A DNA stretch of 64,000 nucleotides. Origin: M30B19 sp041741535 (GTDB lineage Bacteria > Planctomycetota > Planctomycetia > Pirellulales > Pirellulaceae). The stretch lies in the NCBI GenBank assembly GCA_041741535.1, contig JBGSJV010000187.1:1-64000 (forward strand), read 5' to 3'. Position 1 is the first letter of the stretch, and each line of letters opens with the position of its first letter. The notes under the pieces are model-generated. The model was not told the origin of the DNA. It ran no database searches and saw nothing but the letters and a program-made list of their open reading frames with translations. Of this stretch, positions 9,160-19,383 are shown piece after piece. The position numbers were made by a program, and so were the translations under genes.

Positions 9160-11382
9160 ATGGGAAAGCAAATCGAAATGGGTAATGCTGGCGCAAGCGA
9201 TCTCAATCAAATGGACAATCGCGATCATTCTGGCTGGGTAACAAGGTTTGACTCGGTTGATCAAGTCTTTCGTCAATGGGCGAGTCTCTTGATGGCGGTC
9301 GCCCTGACGGTGTTCGTGTTGCTTGAGGTGAATTTCTCGCAACTGTCGCCCTTGAGGCAGGCTAGTGTCTTCGTGACCGCAGGTTTGGTGTTATGTTTTC
9401 TCCAGGTCCCGACAAATCCGGCCTTGGCCAAGTCCCTGTGGGCTCGGGGCTTGGATTTGGTGTTGGCGCTGCTATCGGTCCTGTGTTGCGGCTATTTGTT
9501 ATATGCGGGCGATGCATTGGGCCAACGCGCGGCTCTGTATACGACTACGGATCTCAGCGTAGGGACGATCGGTTTGGTTTTGATTCTGGAAGCAGCGCGC
9601 CGCACCGTCGGCTGGTCGCTACCGATTTTGGCCATCGTGTTCATGATCTACGCCCATCAAAGTGTGGCTCAGCAATTGCCTGACTGGATGTTTCCCCACC
9701 GCGGGCAAGATTGGGAGTCAATCATTGGGCAAACTTACTTGCGGACTCAAGGCGTGTTTGGAACCGCAGCCAGTGTGATGTTTCGCTACGTATTCTTGTT
9801 TGTAGTCTTCGGAGCTTTGTTGGAAGCCAGCGGCGCGACCGAGTATCTCATCGGAATTGCCGTACGGTTCTTTGGAAAACGTGCCGGCGGTCCTGCCAAG
9901 ATTGCGGTCATTGCCTCGGGTCTGATGGGTTCGTTGTCCGGCAGTGCGGTGGCAAACGCGGCCACCACGGGAGCGTTCACGATCCCCCTAATGAAAAACA
10001 TTGGCTTCAAACCACACGAAGCGGCAGGCGTTGAAGCTGCTTCGTCATCCGGTGGCGCGTTGGTACCGCCTGTGATGGGTGCTGGCGCCTACATGATGAT
10101 GGAGATCATCAATCCGCCGGTGACCTATCTACAGATCATGCAAGCGGCCTTGATACCTGCCATTCTTTATTACCTATCCATCTTCCTGTTGGTTCACTTT
10201 TCGGCTCGCCGAATCGATATTCAAAAGAACTTCGAGTCAAGTCGCGTGTCGGCCGATGAAATTCGGCAGTCAACTGAAATGGTGGAACTGGCAAAACACA
10301 CACCTTGGTTTTCCTTCGCTGGGCTGTCCTTTGTCTGTTCGATTACCAGCCTGTTGGTCTTCATGATTATCGGATACTCGCCTCCGAGGGCGGTCGCCTA
10401 CTCTACCGCCATCGTCGCCTTGATATTGATGATTGACCCCAACACGAAGGTACCGCTCCGCAGTCGCATTCTTGGTTTGGGAGTATGGGCACTTGCCACG
10501 GTCTTGGCGATTTACTTGGCACCTTCCGGCTTGGTGGCTACGTGGGACGATGGGCTGATCATTGGGATGGCAGCGATGTCTATCGTGGGCATTTTTTCGC
10601 CGGCTTGGTCACCTCTACTTCGCAAGTTGTTCCGTAGCACTTCAAACGGCTCGATTTCGCTGATTGTGGCGGCCGCGACGGTTGGCGTGATTGTTGGTAT
10701 GGTCTCGCGAACGGGGATTGGCACGGCAGTGCCAAACGCCATTATCCCCTTGGCGGCAGGCAACCTGTTTCTCGGGTTGGTGGCGATCATGACCTGCTCG
10801 CTTATCCTCGGAATGGGGCTGCCTTCGGCCGTATCGTACTTGTTATTGGCCACCGTTATCGGTCCCGTCTTCGCCGAACCACAACTGGGCGTCCCGATCC
10901 TCGCGGCTCACATGTTTATTTTCTACTTCGGCATGATGGCTATGGTGACGCCGCCGGTAGCCTTGGCCGCGTACGCCACGGCTTCGATCGCACAAGCCAG
11001 CGTGTTTTGGTCCAGTGTCGCGGCGTTCCGTTATTCGCTGGTCGGATTCACACTACCGTTTATGTTTGTTTATCGACCAGCTCTCCTCTTGATGAACGAA
11101 ACGGGCGGTCCACCGGTTTGGAGCGAGGTGGTCATAGCGATTGTAGCGGCGGTGATGGGTATTCTCGCGTTAGCCTCGGCAATGTCGGGGTTCTTGTTTT
11201 ATCGCTTGACCGTCGGAATGCGCGTGCTATTGTTCCTAGCCGCCGCTTCCGCATTGTTCCCCGACCAATTTGGGTTGCTCGGGAAACATGTGCAACTGTT
11301 TGACGTGATTGGCGGAGTCCTCTTGGGCTTGACTGCTGTTTGGAATTGGCGGTCGGGCCAAGACCATCCCGAACATCCCTGA
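9160..11382 (+). CDS. TRAP transporter fused permease (DctQ-DctM type)
   Basis: Membrane component of a TAXI-type TRAP transporter, a sodium- or proton-driven secondary importer working with the receptor encoded upstream. About 740 residues are almost continuously hydrophobic, fitting the usual fusion of the small 4-helix DctQ-like subunit with the large DctM-like subunit. The stretch SGSAVANAATTGAFTIPLM, about one third of the way in, is the DctM signature. A TTG at 9142 would add six residues; I prefer the ATG at 9160. The predicted C-terminal end is also membrane-spanning. The glycosyltransferase starts 25 bp after the stop but is probably unrelated in function. Confidence 0.92.
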   Translation: MGKQIEMGNAGASDLNQMDNRDHSGWVTRFDSVDQVFRQWASLLMAVALTVFVLLEVNFSQLSPLRQASVFVTAGLVLCFLQVPTNPALAKSLWARGLDLVLALLSVLCCGYLLYAGDALGQRAALYTTTDLSVGTIGLVLILEAARRTVGWSLPILAIVFMIYAHQSVAQQLPDWMFPHRGQDWESIIGQTYLRTQGVFGTAASVMFRYVFLFVVFGALLEASGATEYLIGIAVRFFGKRAGGPAKIAVIASGLMGSLSGSAVANAATTGAFTIPLMKNIGFKPHEAAGVEAASSSGGALVPPVMGAGAYMMMEIINPPVTYLQIMQAALIPAILYYLSIFLLVHFSARRIDIQKNFESSRVSADEIRQSTEMVELAKHTPWFSFAGLSFVCSITSLLVFMIIGYSPPRAVAYSTAIVALILMIDPNTKVPLRSRILGLGVWALATVLAIYLAPSGLVATWDDGLIIGMAAMSIVGIFSPAWSPLLRKLFRSTSNGSISLIVAAATVGVIVGMVSRTGIGTAVPNAIIPLAAGNLFLGLVAIMTCSLILGMGLPSAVSYLLLATVIGPVFAEPQLGVPILAAHMFIFYFGMMAMVTPPVALAAYATASIAQASVFWSSVAAFRYSLVGFTLPFMFVYRPALLLMNETGGPPVWSEVVIAIVAAVMGILALASAMSGFLFYRLTVGMRVLLFLAAASALFPDQFGLLGKHVQLFDVIGGVLLGLTAVWNWRSGQDHPEHP

Positions 11383-11407
11383 GCTTTTGTGCGTTGAGCC
11401 ACCGACC

Positions 11408-12721
11408 ATGACTTCAATCTCCTCCGCCAAGTGTCTCCACCTCATCAACGGCGAGCATTATTCGGGGGCCGAACGAGTCCAAGATCTGTTGGCGATGTCG
11501 TTGCCCAAATACGGCTATGAAGTCGAATTTGCCACGTTGAAGGTGGGCAAGTTCGCGCCGAATCGACGCTCGACGGTGCCACTGCACGAGTTCCCCATGC
11601 GTGGGCGTTTGGATTTTTCGACCGTGAAGCGAATCAGCCGAATGGTCCGGGAAGGTGGCTTTGAATTGCTACACGCCCATACTCCGCGTAGCTTGATGGT
11701 CGCCGCCCAAGTTGCTCAGCAAACTCGTTTGCCGCTTCTCTACCATGTGCATAGTCCGGTCGGCCGAGATTCAACTCGGTGGCTGCAGAACAAACTCAAC
11801 CTCTGGATCGAACAGTTTTCGCTCCGGCGGGTAACCAAGATGGTCGCGGTCTCGGACAACATCGCTGAATACATGGCGGAACTTGGCTATCGTGGTGATC
11901 GTGTCACGGTGGTGCCCAACGGCGTTCCGGTCATCAGTGACGACAAAAATGCGGCTTTGCGGGCGGCCAACATTTTCCAGTCCCCATGGCAGTGGACATT
12001 GGGAACCGTCGCCTTGTTTCGCCCACGCAAGGGAACGGAGGTTCTTTTGGAAGCGGTCGCTCAGTTGAGAGCGGCCGGCTGCGACGTTGGCGTCCTGGCG
12101 GTTGGCGGCTTCGAAACGGTTGACTACGAACAAAGCCTACGGGCCAAGGCCGAGCATCTGCGTATCGCCGATCGCGTTCACTGGACTGGGTTTACCCAAC
12201 AAGTCAACGAGTACTTTCCGAGCATGGATCTTTTTGTGCTGCCAAGTTTGTTTGGCGAAGGGCTGCCAATGGTAATTTTGGAGGCCATGGCTTTGGGGAG
12301 GCCAGTCGTCGCTTCGCGAGTTGAAGGTATCTCCCAAGCGATTCGCGACGGCGTGGACGGCAAGATTGTTCCTCCGGGTTGTAGCCAGGCTTTGGCCAAA
12401 GGCTTGTTCGACCTGCTTCAACCCAGCGTGGACCTGCGCACCATGGGCCGCGAAGCCCAACAACGTCAACGAACTCATTTCAGCGACCTGAGCATGTGCC
12501 GTGGCACCGCCGCCGTCTACGATCAAATCTTGGGCCGCGTGACACTTCCACTGCCAACGTCGAGTTCCACAATCCCTAGCAATATCGCATGGCCGTCCTT
12601 GCAACTTCCGACCGAGTACGCCATTCCTATCCTACCGACAACATCGCGTGAGTCGAACAATCACCGTATTCGGTCATCGCCGCCTTCGCTGGTGCTCGGG
12701 TTAAGGAAGTGTCCCGCCTAA
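11408..12721 (+). CDS. Glycosyltransferase family 4 protein
   Basis: A GT-B fold sugar transferase of 437 residues that uses a nucleotide-sugar donor. The N-terminal half starts with HLINGEHYSGAERV, the acceptor-side loop seen in many family-4 enzymes. The donor-side E-x7-E motif sits in FGEGLPMVILEAMALG near residues 282-297. The last 60 residues are rich in Ser, Pro and Thr and look unstructured. The ATG at 11408 begins the domain, whereas an upstream TTG gives a poor extension. Acceptor and pathway are unknown; no capsule or lipopolysaccharide cluster surrounds it. Confidence 0.9.
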   Translation: MTSISSAKCLHLINGEHYSGAERVQDLLAMSLPKYGYEVEFATLKVGKFAPNRRSTVPLHEFPMRGRLDFSTVKRISRMVREGGFELLHAHTPRSLMVAAQVAQQTRLPLLYHVHSPVGRDSTRWLQNKLNLWIEQFSLRRVTKMVAVSDNIAEYMAELGYRGDRVTVVPNGVPVISDDKNAALRAANIFQSPWQWTLGTVALFRPRKGTEVLLEAVAQLRAAGCDVGVLAVGGFETVDYEQSLRAKAEHLRIADRVHWTGFTQQVNEYFPSMDLFVLPSLFGEGLPMVILEAMALGRPVVASRVEGISQAIRDGVDGKIVPPGCSQALAKGLFDLLQPSVDLRTMGREAQQRQRTHFSDLSMCRGTAAVYDQILGRVTLPLPTSSSTIPSNIAWPSLQLPTEYAIPILPTTSRESNNHRIRSSPPSLVLGLRKCPA

Positions 12722-13122
12722 AGGCTGCCCGTGCATTCGACGTGTTTATTCTCGATTCGGTCGTCCGATTCAGCCTAAAATCCCGTACGAAACACCAAAT
12801 GTCGGACGAAGTCTCCCGAATTAAAAAAGCTGGGCTTCAAAGAAATTAGGCAAATTTGTATGCTTTGGACAGCGACGCGGTAAAATGAATGGGGGGTGAC
12901 GGCTGGAGCGTCCCGTTGCCTCAAAATTGGCTTTTTTTCTCACTTTCATGTTCGGATGGCCTGGACAAGGCGCACACTTGTGCGTCCACGTCCGGAAAGC
13001 TGAGGAACATTGCTGAGTATTCAGCCAGTGGCCCATAACTTGCATGGACACCTGTTGTCGCTAATTCCGGGGACAACAGCTGCCAATAGTCAATACGCGA
13101 CGACAACCGAAGGGGATCGACC
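12722..13122. other. Intergenic region before the DUF1573 gene
   Basis: About 400 bp hold no convincing open frame and no strong repeat. The stretch presumably contains the promoter of the gene at 13123, which has a clear AAGGGG ribosome binding site just before its GTG. Confidence 0.5.
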
Positions 13123-14166
13123 GTGAAACGAACTGCCAAAGCCATTTTTGCCGCCTTGGTAATTTGCCAATGTTTCTTGCTGACCGACAGCGCTTTGGCG
13201 CAACGCGGCAACCGCAATTACAACTACAAACCGGCTACGCCAGCACAGAACTGGGCGCAATCATTATTTTCAGAGACGAGTCACAGCTTTGGAACGGTTG
13301 CCCGTGCCGCCAAGGCCGAACATACGTTTAGTTTCAAAAACGAGTCGGATCAGCCGATCGAAATCATGGGCGTGACGGCATCGTGCACCTGCACCAAACC
13401 CGAGGTTCCCAACAAATTGATCCAGCCGGGGGCCGAAGGTCAGATCGTTGCAAAATACCAGACCAAGTTGTTCTCGGGACAACGTGGAGCGACGTTAAAC
13501 GTCTCACTGAAGAAGGGCAACTCTTACGGGACCGCCATTCTGCGAGTTGACGGTTACATCCGCCAAGACGTCGTCGTCCATCCGGAATCGGTCGAATTGC
13601 CGCGAGTGTTGGCCGCTGAGGGTGGAACGAACAAAGTCAAGATCATGTATGCGGGGCGCAGCGATTGGAAAATCACCGAAGTCAAGTGCGAGCAATCGAA
13701 CATGCAGTTCAAGCTCACGGAATCGTTGCGTCAAAATGGTCGAGTTGAGTACGAATTGGAGACCACCATTCCAAAAAATCACTCGCTGGGCTTAGTCCGA
13801 GACGTCATCACGCTTTACACCAACGATAAGAACCTGACTTCATTCCCGGTGGCCTTGTCCGCCAACGTAGTTCAGCCAATTCGCTTCGCCGAAGTGCTGG
13901 AGTTGAATGTTTCGGAAGGAGCGACGGCGATCGAAAAACTTTTGATGGCCTCCAGTAGCGACTTTCAAATTATCGACTTCGAATGCGAAAGCTGTCCCGT
14001 CAAAGTCAAATTGGACGGTGAAACTCGCAAGGTGCATCAACTGGAAGTCACAGCTGAAGGATTAAATGAAGGCCGCACCGAACACATCTTGAAGCTTACC
14101 ACCAATCACCCGCAACAACCTACTGCCACGGTCCGATTGATTCTCGATGTGCAAACGGGACGTTAA
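13123..14166 (+). CDS. Secreted DUF1573 domain protein
   Basis: The product has 347 residues. A signal peptide (about 1-26, ending SALA-QRG) is followed by a DUF1573 immunoglobulin-like domain at about 45-130. Its typical core reads HSFGTVARAAKAEHTF, then a TASCTCTKP segment with the paired cysteines usual in this family. A second, less conserved beta-rich part follows to the end. DUF1573 proteins are abundant in planctomycetes and are thought to be periplasmic or cell-surface proteins; no biochemical function is established. The start is a GTG supported by a strong AAGGGG site. A hairpin terminator follows at 14221. Confidence 0.88.
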   Translation: MKRTAKAIFAALVICQCFLLTDSALAQRGNRNYNYKPATPAQNWAQSLFSETSHSFGTVARAAKAEHTFSFKNESDQPIEIMGVTASCTCTKPEVPNKLIQPGAEGQIVAKYQTKLFSGQRGATLNVSLKKGNSYGTAILRVDGYIRQDVVVHPESVELPRVLAAEGGTNKVKIMYAGRSDWKITEVKCEQSNMQFKLTESLRQNGRVEYELETTIPKNHSLGLVRDVITLYTNDKNLTSFPVALSANVVQPIRFAEVLELNVSEGATAIEKLLMASSSDFQIIDFECESCPVKVKLDGETRKVHQLEVTAEGLNEGRTEHILKLTTNHPQQPTATVRLILDVQTGR

Positions 14167-14220
14167 GTAGCTTGCGGAAGATGGCATTCGCTGCGGGATA
14201 ACTCCCAATCAAACCAGTAG

Positions 14221-14273
14221 AGCCCGAAGTCAGTAGTCAGGTTTTGCCTGGCAACTAGCTTCGGGCTTTTTCG
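14221..14273 (+). terminator. Probable Rho-independent terminator
   Basis: AGCCCGAAG (14221-14229) pairs with CTTCGGGCT (14259-14267), followed at once by a T run (TTTTT). The loop is long (about 29 nt) and contains a smaller GTCAGG/CCTGGC pairing. It lies 54 bp after the DUF1573 stop codon. Confidence 0.65.
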
Positions 14274-14361
14274 TGGTTTATGGTAATTGCTCGAAGGTAG
14301 GTTTTGCGAACTGCTAGAGTAGCACACGCGACCGTTGCGAAATTGTATTGGTGGACATCCG

Positions 14362-15819
14362 ATGGCATGGTGGCGAGTCTTCCGACAGATCTTGGGACCC
14401 GCAATCTTTGCGTTGATCCTAACTTTCGAACCGCTCTCCACGTGGTTCCCCGAACCGGACGCGGCTAGGCAGGCGAATCGCGTTCCCGCTGTGGGCGCCT
14501 GGATGTTGGTGTGGTGGATCTTGGAGGCCGCCCCACTGGCAGTCACTGCCTTGCTCCCGATGCTTTTGTTTCCGCTCTTATCGGTCATGTCGCCAAACGA
14601 CACGGCGTTGCACTATGGCCACCCGATTGTCTTTCTCTTTTTTGGTGGATTTGTGTTGGCCTTGGGACTGGAACACTATCGGCTCCATCTGCGAATCGCT
14701 CTGCTCATCCTGTCCTGGACGGGCACGTCACCGCCACGATTGGTGCTGGGATTTATGTTGGCGACGGGGTTCCTGAGCATGTGGATCAGCAACACGGCCA
14801 CCACCGTCATGATGCTGCCAATGGCGATTTCGGTGCTGAACCTCTTACACAGCGATCAGGACCAAAGATCCCAGAGCAATTTCGCGGTGTCCTTGTTGTT
14901 GGGCATCGCGTTTTCCGCCAGTGTGGGAGGCATGGCAACCTTGATCGGCACGCCACCCAATTTGGTGTTTGCAGGAATGATGGAAAAACACGCTGACTTT
15001 ACGGTTTCGTTTGGTCGCTGGACGGTTGTCGCCTTCCCGATTGTTGTGGTGTTATTCGTCATCGTTTACTTCGTATTGACCCGTCTCCTGTTCCCGACCA
15101 AGACGTTAGCGATCTCCAATGCAGACGAAGTGCTTCATGCCGAGCGAAAAAAGTTGGGGGCCATGCAATTTGGCGACTCACTGATGTTGGCGGTGTTTGT
15201 ATTGGCAGCGGGATTATGGATTGGCAAAGATACGATTCTGTGGTTCTGGCCAAAATTGGGGCTTTCCGACACGTCGATCGCCATATTCGCGGTAGTTCTG
15301 TTGTTTTTGTTACCCGGCGACTCAAGTTTTCGCAAACCGTTGTTGAACTGGGAGGTAACGACTCGATTGCCCTGGGGGATCTTATTACTTTTTGGGGGTG
15401 GGATGTGCTTGGCCGACGCATTGGAGGACGCCGGAATCATTTCAGCATTGGCACATCTGGTGCCGCCGGAATTGCCATACTGGATCGTACTACTGTTGCT
15501 TGTCGCATTGGCTTTGTATTTGACCGAAGTGATGAGCAACGTCGCATTGGTGGGTGTCTTGATCCCAGTGCTAATTGGCATCGCGCACGACATCAAAGTT
15601 CACCCCCTGTATTTGACGATTCCTGCGACCTTAGCCAGTAGCTGCGCGTTCATGTTGCCCATGGCAACTCCGCCCAATGCCATTGTTTTTGGGAGTGGCA
15701 AAATCACGATGGCACAGATGTTTATCGCTGGGTTTGTCTTGAATCTGCTCTCATTGATCATCATCGTCCCGCTGACCCAGTTGTTGATTCCTTGGGCATT
15801 TCCGGCCATTGCGCGGTGA
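14362..15819 (+). CDS. SLC13/DASS family anion symporter
   Basis: Inner-membrane sodium-coupled transporter for dicarboxylates, sulfate or phosphate. It has 485 residues with about 11-12 hydrophobic segments. The two internal SNT-type signatures are visible as WISNTATTVMMLP and EVMSNVALVG, each followed by an anion-site motif, IGTPPN and MATPPNAIVFG. This is the expected inverted-repeat layout. The ATG at 14362 has a GGTGGA site upstream; a TTG at 14335 is less likely. The last 59 bp overlap the 3' end of the opposite-strand mechanosensitive channel gene. The substrate is not predictable here. Confidence 0.92.
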   Translation: MAWWRVFRQILGPAIFALILTFEPLSTWFPEPDAARQANRVPAVGAWMLVWWILEAAPLAVTALLPMLLFPLLSVMSPNDTALHYGHPIVFLFFGGFVLALGLEHYRLHLRIALLILSWTGTSPPRLVLGFMLATGFLSMWISNTATTVMMLPMAISVLNLLHSDQDQRSQSNFAVSLLLGIAFSASVGGMATLIGTPPNLVFAGMMEKHADFTVSFGRWTVVAFPIVVVLFVIVYFVLTRLLFPTKTLAISNADEVLHAERKKLGAMQFGDSLMLAVFVLAAGLWIGKDTILWFWPKLGLSDTSIAIFAVVLLFLLPGDSSFRKPLLNWEVTTRLPWGILLLFGGGMCLADALEDAGIISALAHLVPPELPYWIVLLLLVALALYLTEVMSNVALVGVLIPVLIGIAHDIKVHPLYLTIPATLASSCAFMLPMATPPNAIVFGSGKITMAQMFIAGFVLNLLSLIIIVPLTQLLIPWAFPAIAR

Positions 15820-18800
15820 TGCTGCGGATGTGCAAGTCGCGTTGCGGAAACGGGATCTCGATTTGATGTTCGGCCAACGTGCAATAGAAGCTCGTCATAA
15901 GTTCGCTGGCAGCGGCCAAGCGATCGCCCAGTTTTCCCACATAGGCCCGGACGACCAAATTCAACGCACTATCGCCAAAAGCCTCCAAGTGAACCGTGGG
16001 TGCCGGTTCGGACATGACCAGCGAATGCTTCTGGACGATGTCCAACAGCAGACGGATCGCCAGCTCGACATCGCTCCCATAAGCGATACCTACCGGCAGC
16101 ACCAACCGTGTGACTTCGTCGCTGAGTGTCCAATTAAGCACACGGCCAGTGATGAACTCTTTGTTCGGTACAATCAGCTCCTTCAAGTCGAAGTCCCGAA
16201 TAATAGTCGCGCGTGCGCGGGTCTTCGTGACAACTCCGGTGACTCCATCGACGGTAACGACATCCCCGACTCGGACAGGACGTTCGAACAGGATGATGAT
16301 TCCAGATACAAAATTCGCGAAGATTTCTTGTAGCCCAAACGCCAAGCCAAACGTTAAAGCAGTTACGAGCCACTGCACCTGCGTCCAATGAACGCCAACC
16401 AGCCGCGCCGACCACACCAAGCCGATGACAATCACGACATAGCTGGAGACGGCAGCCGCTGCGTTACGAGTCGACGCGTCGATAGGCAAGTGGTTAAGAA
16501 TCAAGATGTCGACCAGCCCCGGCAAATTGCGAAACACCACAATGGTCATCAGCATCACCATCACGGCCTGCAGTAAGTCGGTTGGCGTGATCTGGCGAAC
16601 AACCTCTTTCGTAACCAGTTCCTCCACGGAAGCTCCTTCGCCGCCAACGGTGGAAACAATTTCGGTCGTCGTCCACAAATTCTGCTGCAGGACGACGCGC
16701 AAAGCGGGCACGACATCGGCCCACATGAACCAAACGCCGATGATTGCAAACATCACACCCACGCTGTGCAAAAGGTTTTGTGATTGTTTGGTTTGTTTGG
16801 CCAATTTGTCTTGCCAGTCTCGTTGTGAGTCGATCGCCGCAGCGGCAGCGACATCGGCATCCACTTTGTTGTCGTTACTGCCGCTGGCGACTTGGGCGCG
16901 CCTTTGTTTGGCTTGTTCGATAAAAACTCGTCGCCGTTCCACCAGGATCAAGCGGGCGATCAATTGGCTGCCAACGATCAAGGCGATGATCAGCCAAAAC
17001 ATCGAATACAACCGGAGCGACAATTGGTACGCCGTGTAGTAATACCCGGTCGCCGCCAACACAGCCAGAAAGATCGGAGCGCTGACCCCAAATCCGAACC
17101 AGACATAACGCAATCGCTCGGCCCAACCACCGGTATTCCTCAAGTAATAGCTTCGCAACAAGCCGCGATTGGGCTCCAGTACTCGAAACGCCAAGTAGAG
17201 CATCAACCCACAGCCCACCAAGAAGCAGATACGCTCCAACAGGTCTTCGCCTAGCACCGGATCGACCCAATGCAACGTCGACGTCACAAACACAATTGGT
17301 AGACCGATAAAAATCACCAACCGAACAAGTCGAGAACTGTGATGCAGTGTTCCCGCATGCCAACCAAAATGAGCCACACCCAATCCAGATTCGCGGCAAA
17401 CGTTCCGCAAACACTCTAGCGGTAATAAAGCAAGCGCTGCCGCACAGCACCCTCGCGCCAATCCCTGCAGCTCGGTCTGACTGCGCAAGACTTCGGACCC
17501 GGCGGAGATGGCCGCTTCAATACGCCAACCAAGGAAATACATCAGGAGCGGCCAAGGGAGCGAAATCAATATCGTAAAAACCAACGCGTGCAGCGTCGGT
17601 CGAAAACTGGAACACGCCCCACTGCTGGCTTCCCGACTCAATCTTTGGAGTTCTGCCCGCCAGTGATACCCTTGCAATTTCATCGAAAACCAGAGTGTCC
17701 CAAACAGAATCCACCACACCCATTGTCCCAAAAAATCGTACACGAGGACGTGTCCCAGCTGCTGCCACAAATTGACCTGAAACAGCCACCGGTCCAAATC
17801 CCCCCATGCGAAGTAACGAAAGAGTGGTCGACTACTGGGAATCCACAAAATTCGTTGATCGATAAAATTGCGATAGTTTTGCGAGACTTCAATCAGTTGG
17901 TGGACATCGGTATCCACTTCCACCAACATGTTGAAGTAAGCGTCTTGGTTTCGATACAAACTGTCCAACGCCTCGCGTTTTGCCTTGAGCATATCGGTCG
18001 CGCGTTGGAACAAAAGTCGCTCGGCCGCCGTCCAGTCACGAGTTTCTGGGCCCAAACTCAACAGCGCGCGGGCCATTTCATCGAACAGAATCAGTTCACC
18101 ACGGTCTTCGTCGATTTGTAACAATTGCAACTGCACCTCCCCAATTCGACCGGGAGCCAACTGCATTTGATTGAGCTCAGCACTAGACGGGATATCACTT
18201 CGTTGACGACGGAGAAGGTACCCAACCGTCGAGGTCAAGCCGACGCTGCGGACTTTCTTTTGAGTTGAATCATATTTCTCACGCAAGGTCTTCAACTGGA
18301 GCGCGATCGTATCGCGCTGGTTTTGCTGAGCCGACATGATTTCCGAGAGAGCCGCTTGCTCGACCGCCAGATCTTTGATGGAGTCGGCCAGAGCTTGTAA
18401 TGACTCCGGAACGCTGGCCCGCTGTTGTTCCGCTTGCTCCAACGCCACACGAGCTTCATCGGTCCGCTTGAGATGAATCGCTTCGTTGACCTGCTGCAGC
18501 CAGCGTGACTCAAGATCCACTCGCGCCATCAACCAATCGCGTTCCAATCGCAAGATATCTCGCGTTGTCTCGCCGTCGATGTAATCTCGTTCCAGGGTCA
18601 GGACGGGCAGTTCTGCCTCCCACAACGAGATTTGAATTTGAGCAGCGGTGCGCCGGGCTTTGGTGACCGCCGGAGGCTCACCTTCGGGCGGGGGCGATTG
18701 CAATTGCAATTTTTCTTCAGCCAAACGCTCGGGCATCGCAGTAATCCGAGCGGTGAGTTCTCGGCGACGTTCGATATAGGCTTCGCGTTCGGCATCCAGT

Positions 18801-19336
18801 ACTGCGATGCGCTCCTTCCATTGCCGGATCTGCGAATCGGTGTCGGTCGCTTCCTTTTGCATTTCGACCAATGTGGACGTCGCTAGATTGAATCGCGCGG
18901 GCTCCACACTCAACTGGCTCGTTTCCCGCCATTTCTCGGCGCGCTGTTCGGCGGTGCCGATTTGCTGCTGGAAGTCTGCCGCTCGCGCAGGTAGTTGTTC
19001 CCAACGCGTTAATTGTTCCGCAGCCGACTTGTACCACTCTTGTACTTTTTTCTTGCTGTCTTCATCCAGCCCCGCTTCCAACGCTGCATCCAACTGGGCC
19101 TTTAGTTCATCTTGGGTCAGACGAGGCGAACCATTGACCAGGCTCGTAACCGGAGGTGTTACGACCGGCGGGGTCGGCGGTGACTTCGACGTCTCGTCCT
19201 GCTGCGGTTCACTTGTTTGCACGACTGCTGGCAAAGCCAACAACGATGGGGACGCGCCGGTTGCCGTTGGCGACATTCCTCCCACGCTATAGAATGCCAG
19301 GAGCACCCACAAAACAGCGACGCCTCGCCCGGTCAT
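15761..19336 (-). CDS. Large MscS-family mechanosensitive channel (MscK/KefA-like)
   Basis: The product has 1191 residues. A signal peptide (about 1-27) is followed by a Pro/Thr/Ser-rich linker, a long charged coiled-coil region (roughly 70-480) that should lie in the periplasm, about eleven membrane segments, and the MscS pore and beta domain near the C-terminus. The last of these carries FGLQEIFANFVSGIIILFER and RVGDVVTVDGVTG. By family it opens under membrane tension to release osmolytes. The ATG at 19336 begins the signal peptide directly; the frame extends 57 codons further up, into the repeat at 19342-19383, without sense. Its 3' end overlaps the SLC13 gene by 59 bp. Confidence 0.93.
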   Translation of the reverse strand: MTGRGVAVLWVLLAFYSVGGMSPTATGASPSLLALPAVVQTSEPQQDETSKSPPTPPVVTPPVTSLVNGSPRLTQDELKAQLDAALEAGLDEDSKKKVQEWYKSAAEQLTRWEQLPARAADFQQQIGTAEQRAEKWRETSQLSVEPARFNLATSTLVEMQKEATDTDSQIRQWKERIAVLDAEREAYIERRRELTARITAMPERLAEEKLQLQSPPPEGEPPAVTKARRTAAQIQISLWEAELPVLTLERDYIDGETTRDILRLERDWLMARVDLESRWLQQVNEAIHLKRTDEARVALEQAEQQRASVPESLQALADSIKDLAVEQAALSEIMSAQQNQRDTIALQLKTLREKYDSTQKKVRSVGLTSTVGYLLRRQRSDIPSSAELNQMQLAPGRIGEVQLQLLQIDEDRGELILFDEMARALLSLGPETRDWTAAERLLFQRATDMLKAKREALDSLYRNQDAYFNMLVEVDTDVHQLIEVSQNYRNFIDQRILWIPSSRPLFRYFAWGDLDRWLFQVNLWQQLGHVLVYDFLGQWVWWILFGTLWFSMKLQGYHWRAELQRLSREASSGACSSFRPTLHALVFTILISLPWPLLMYFLGWRIEAAISAGSEVLRSQTELQGLARGCCAAALALLPLECLRNVCRESGLGVAHFGWHAGTLHHSSRLVRLVIFIGLPIVFVTSTLHWVDPVLGEDLLERICFLVGCGLMLYLAFRVLEPNRGLLRSYYLRNTGGWAERLRYVWFGFGVSAPIFLAVLAATGYYYTAYQLSLRLYSMFWLIIALIVGSQLIARLILVERRRVFIEQAKQRRAQVASGSNDNKVDADVAAAAAIDSQRDWQDKLAKQTKQSQNLLHSVGVMFAIIGVWFMWADVVPALRVVLQQNLWTTTEIVSTVGGEGASVEELVTKEVVRQITPTDLLQAVMVMLMTIVVFRNLPGLVDILILNHLPIDASTRNAAAAVSSYVVIVIGLVWSARLVGVHWTQVQWLVTALTFGLAFGLQEIFANFVSGIIILFERPVRVGDVVTVDGVTGVVTKTRARATIIRDFDLKELIVPNKEFITGRVLNWTLSDEVTRLVLPVGIAYGSDVELAIRLLLDIVQKHSLVMSEPAPTVHLEAFGDSALNLVVRAYVGKLGDRLAAASELMTSFYCTLAEHQIEIPFPQRDLHIRSITAQWPEMPKESTTGSAGR

Positions 19337-19341
19337 TGTCG

Positions 19342-19383
19342 TGGATCGCTCCGCGATCCATGGTTGGTTCGCGGAGCGAACCA
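19342..19383. repeat. Paired short palindromes (REP-like)
   Basis: Two hairpins stand 4 bp apart. TGGATCGC-TCC-GCGATCCA (19342-19360) and TGGTTCGC-GGA-GCGAACCA (19365-19383) are both perfect 8-bp stems with 3-nt loops, and the loops are complementary. The pair sits just upstream of the channel gene, between divergent genes. A near copy of the second hairpin is at 7786-7804. Confidence 0.75.
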
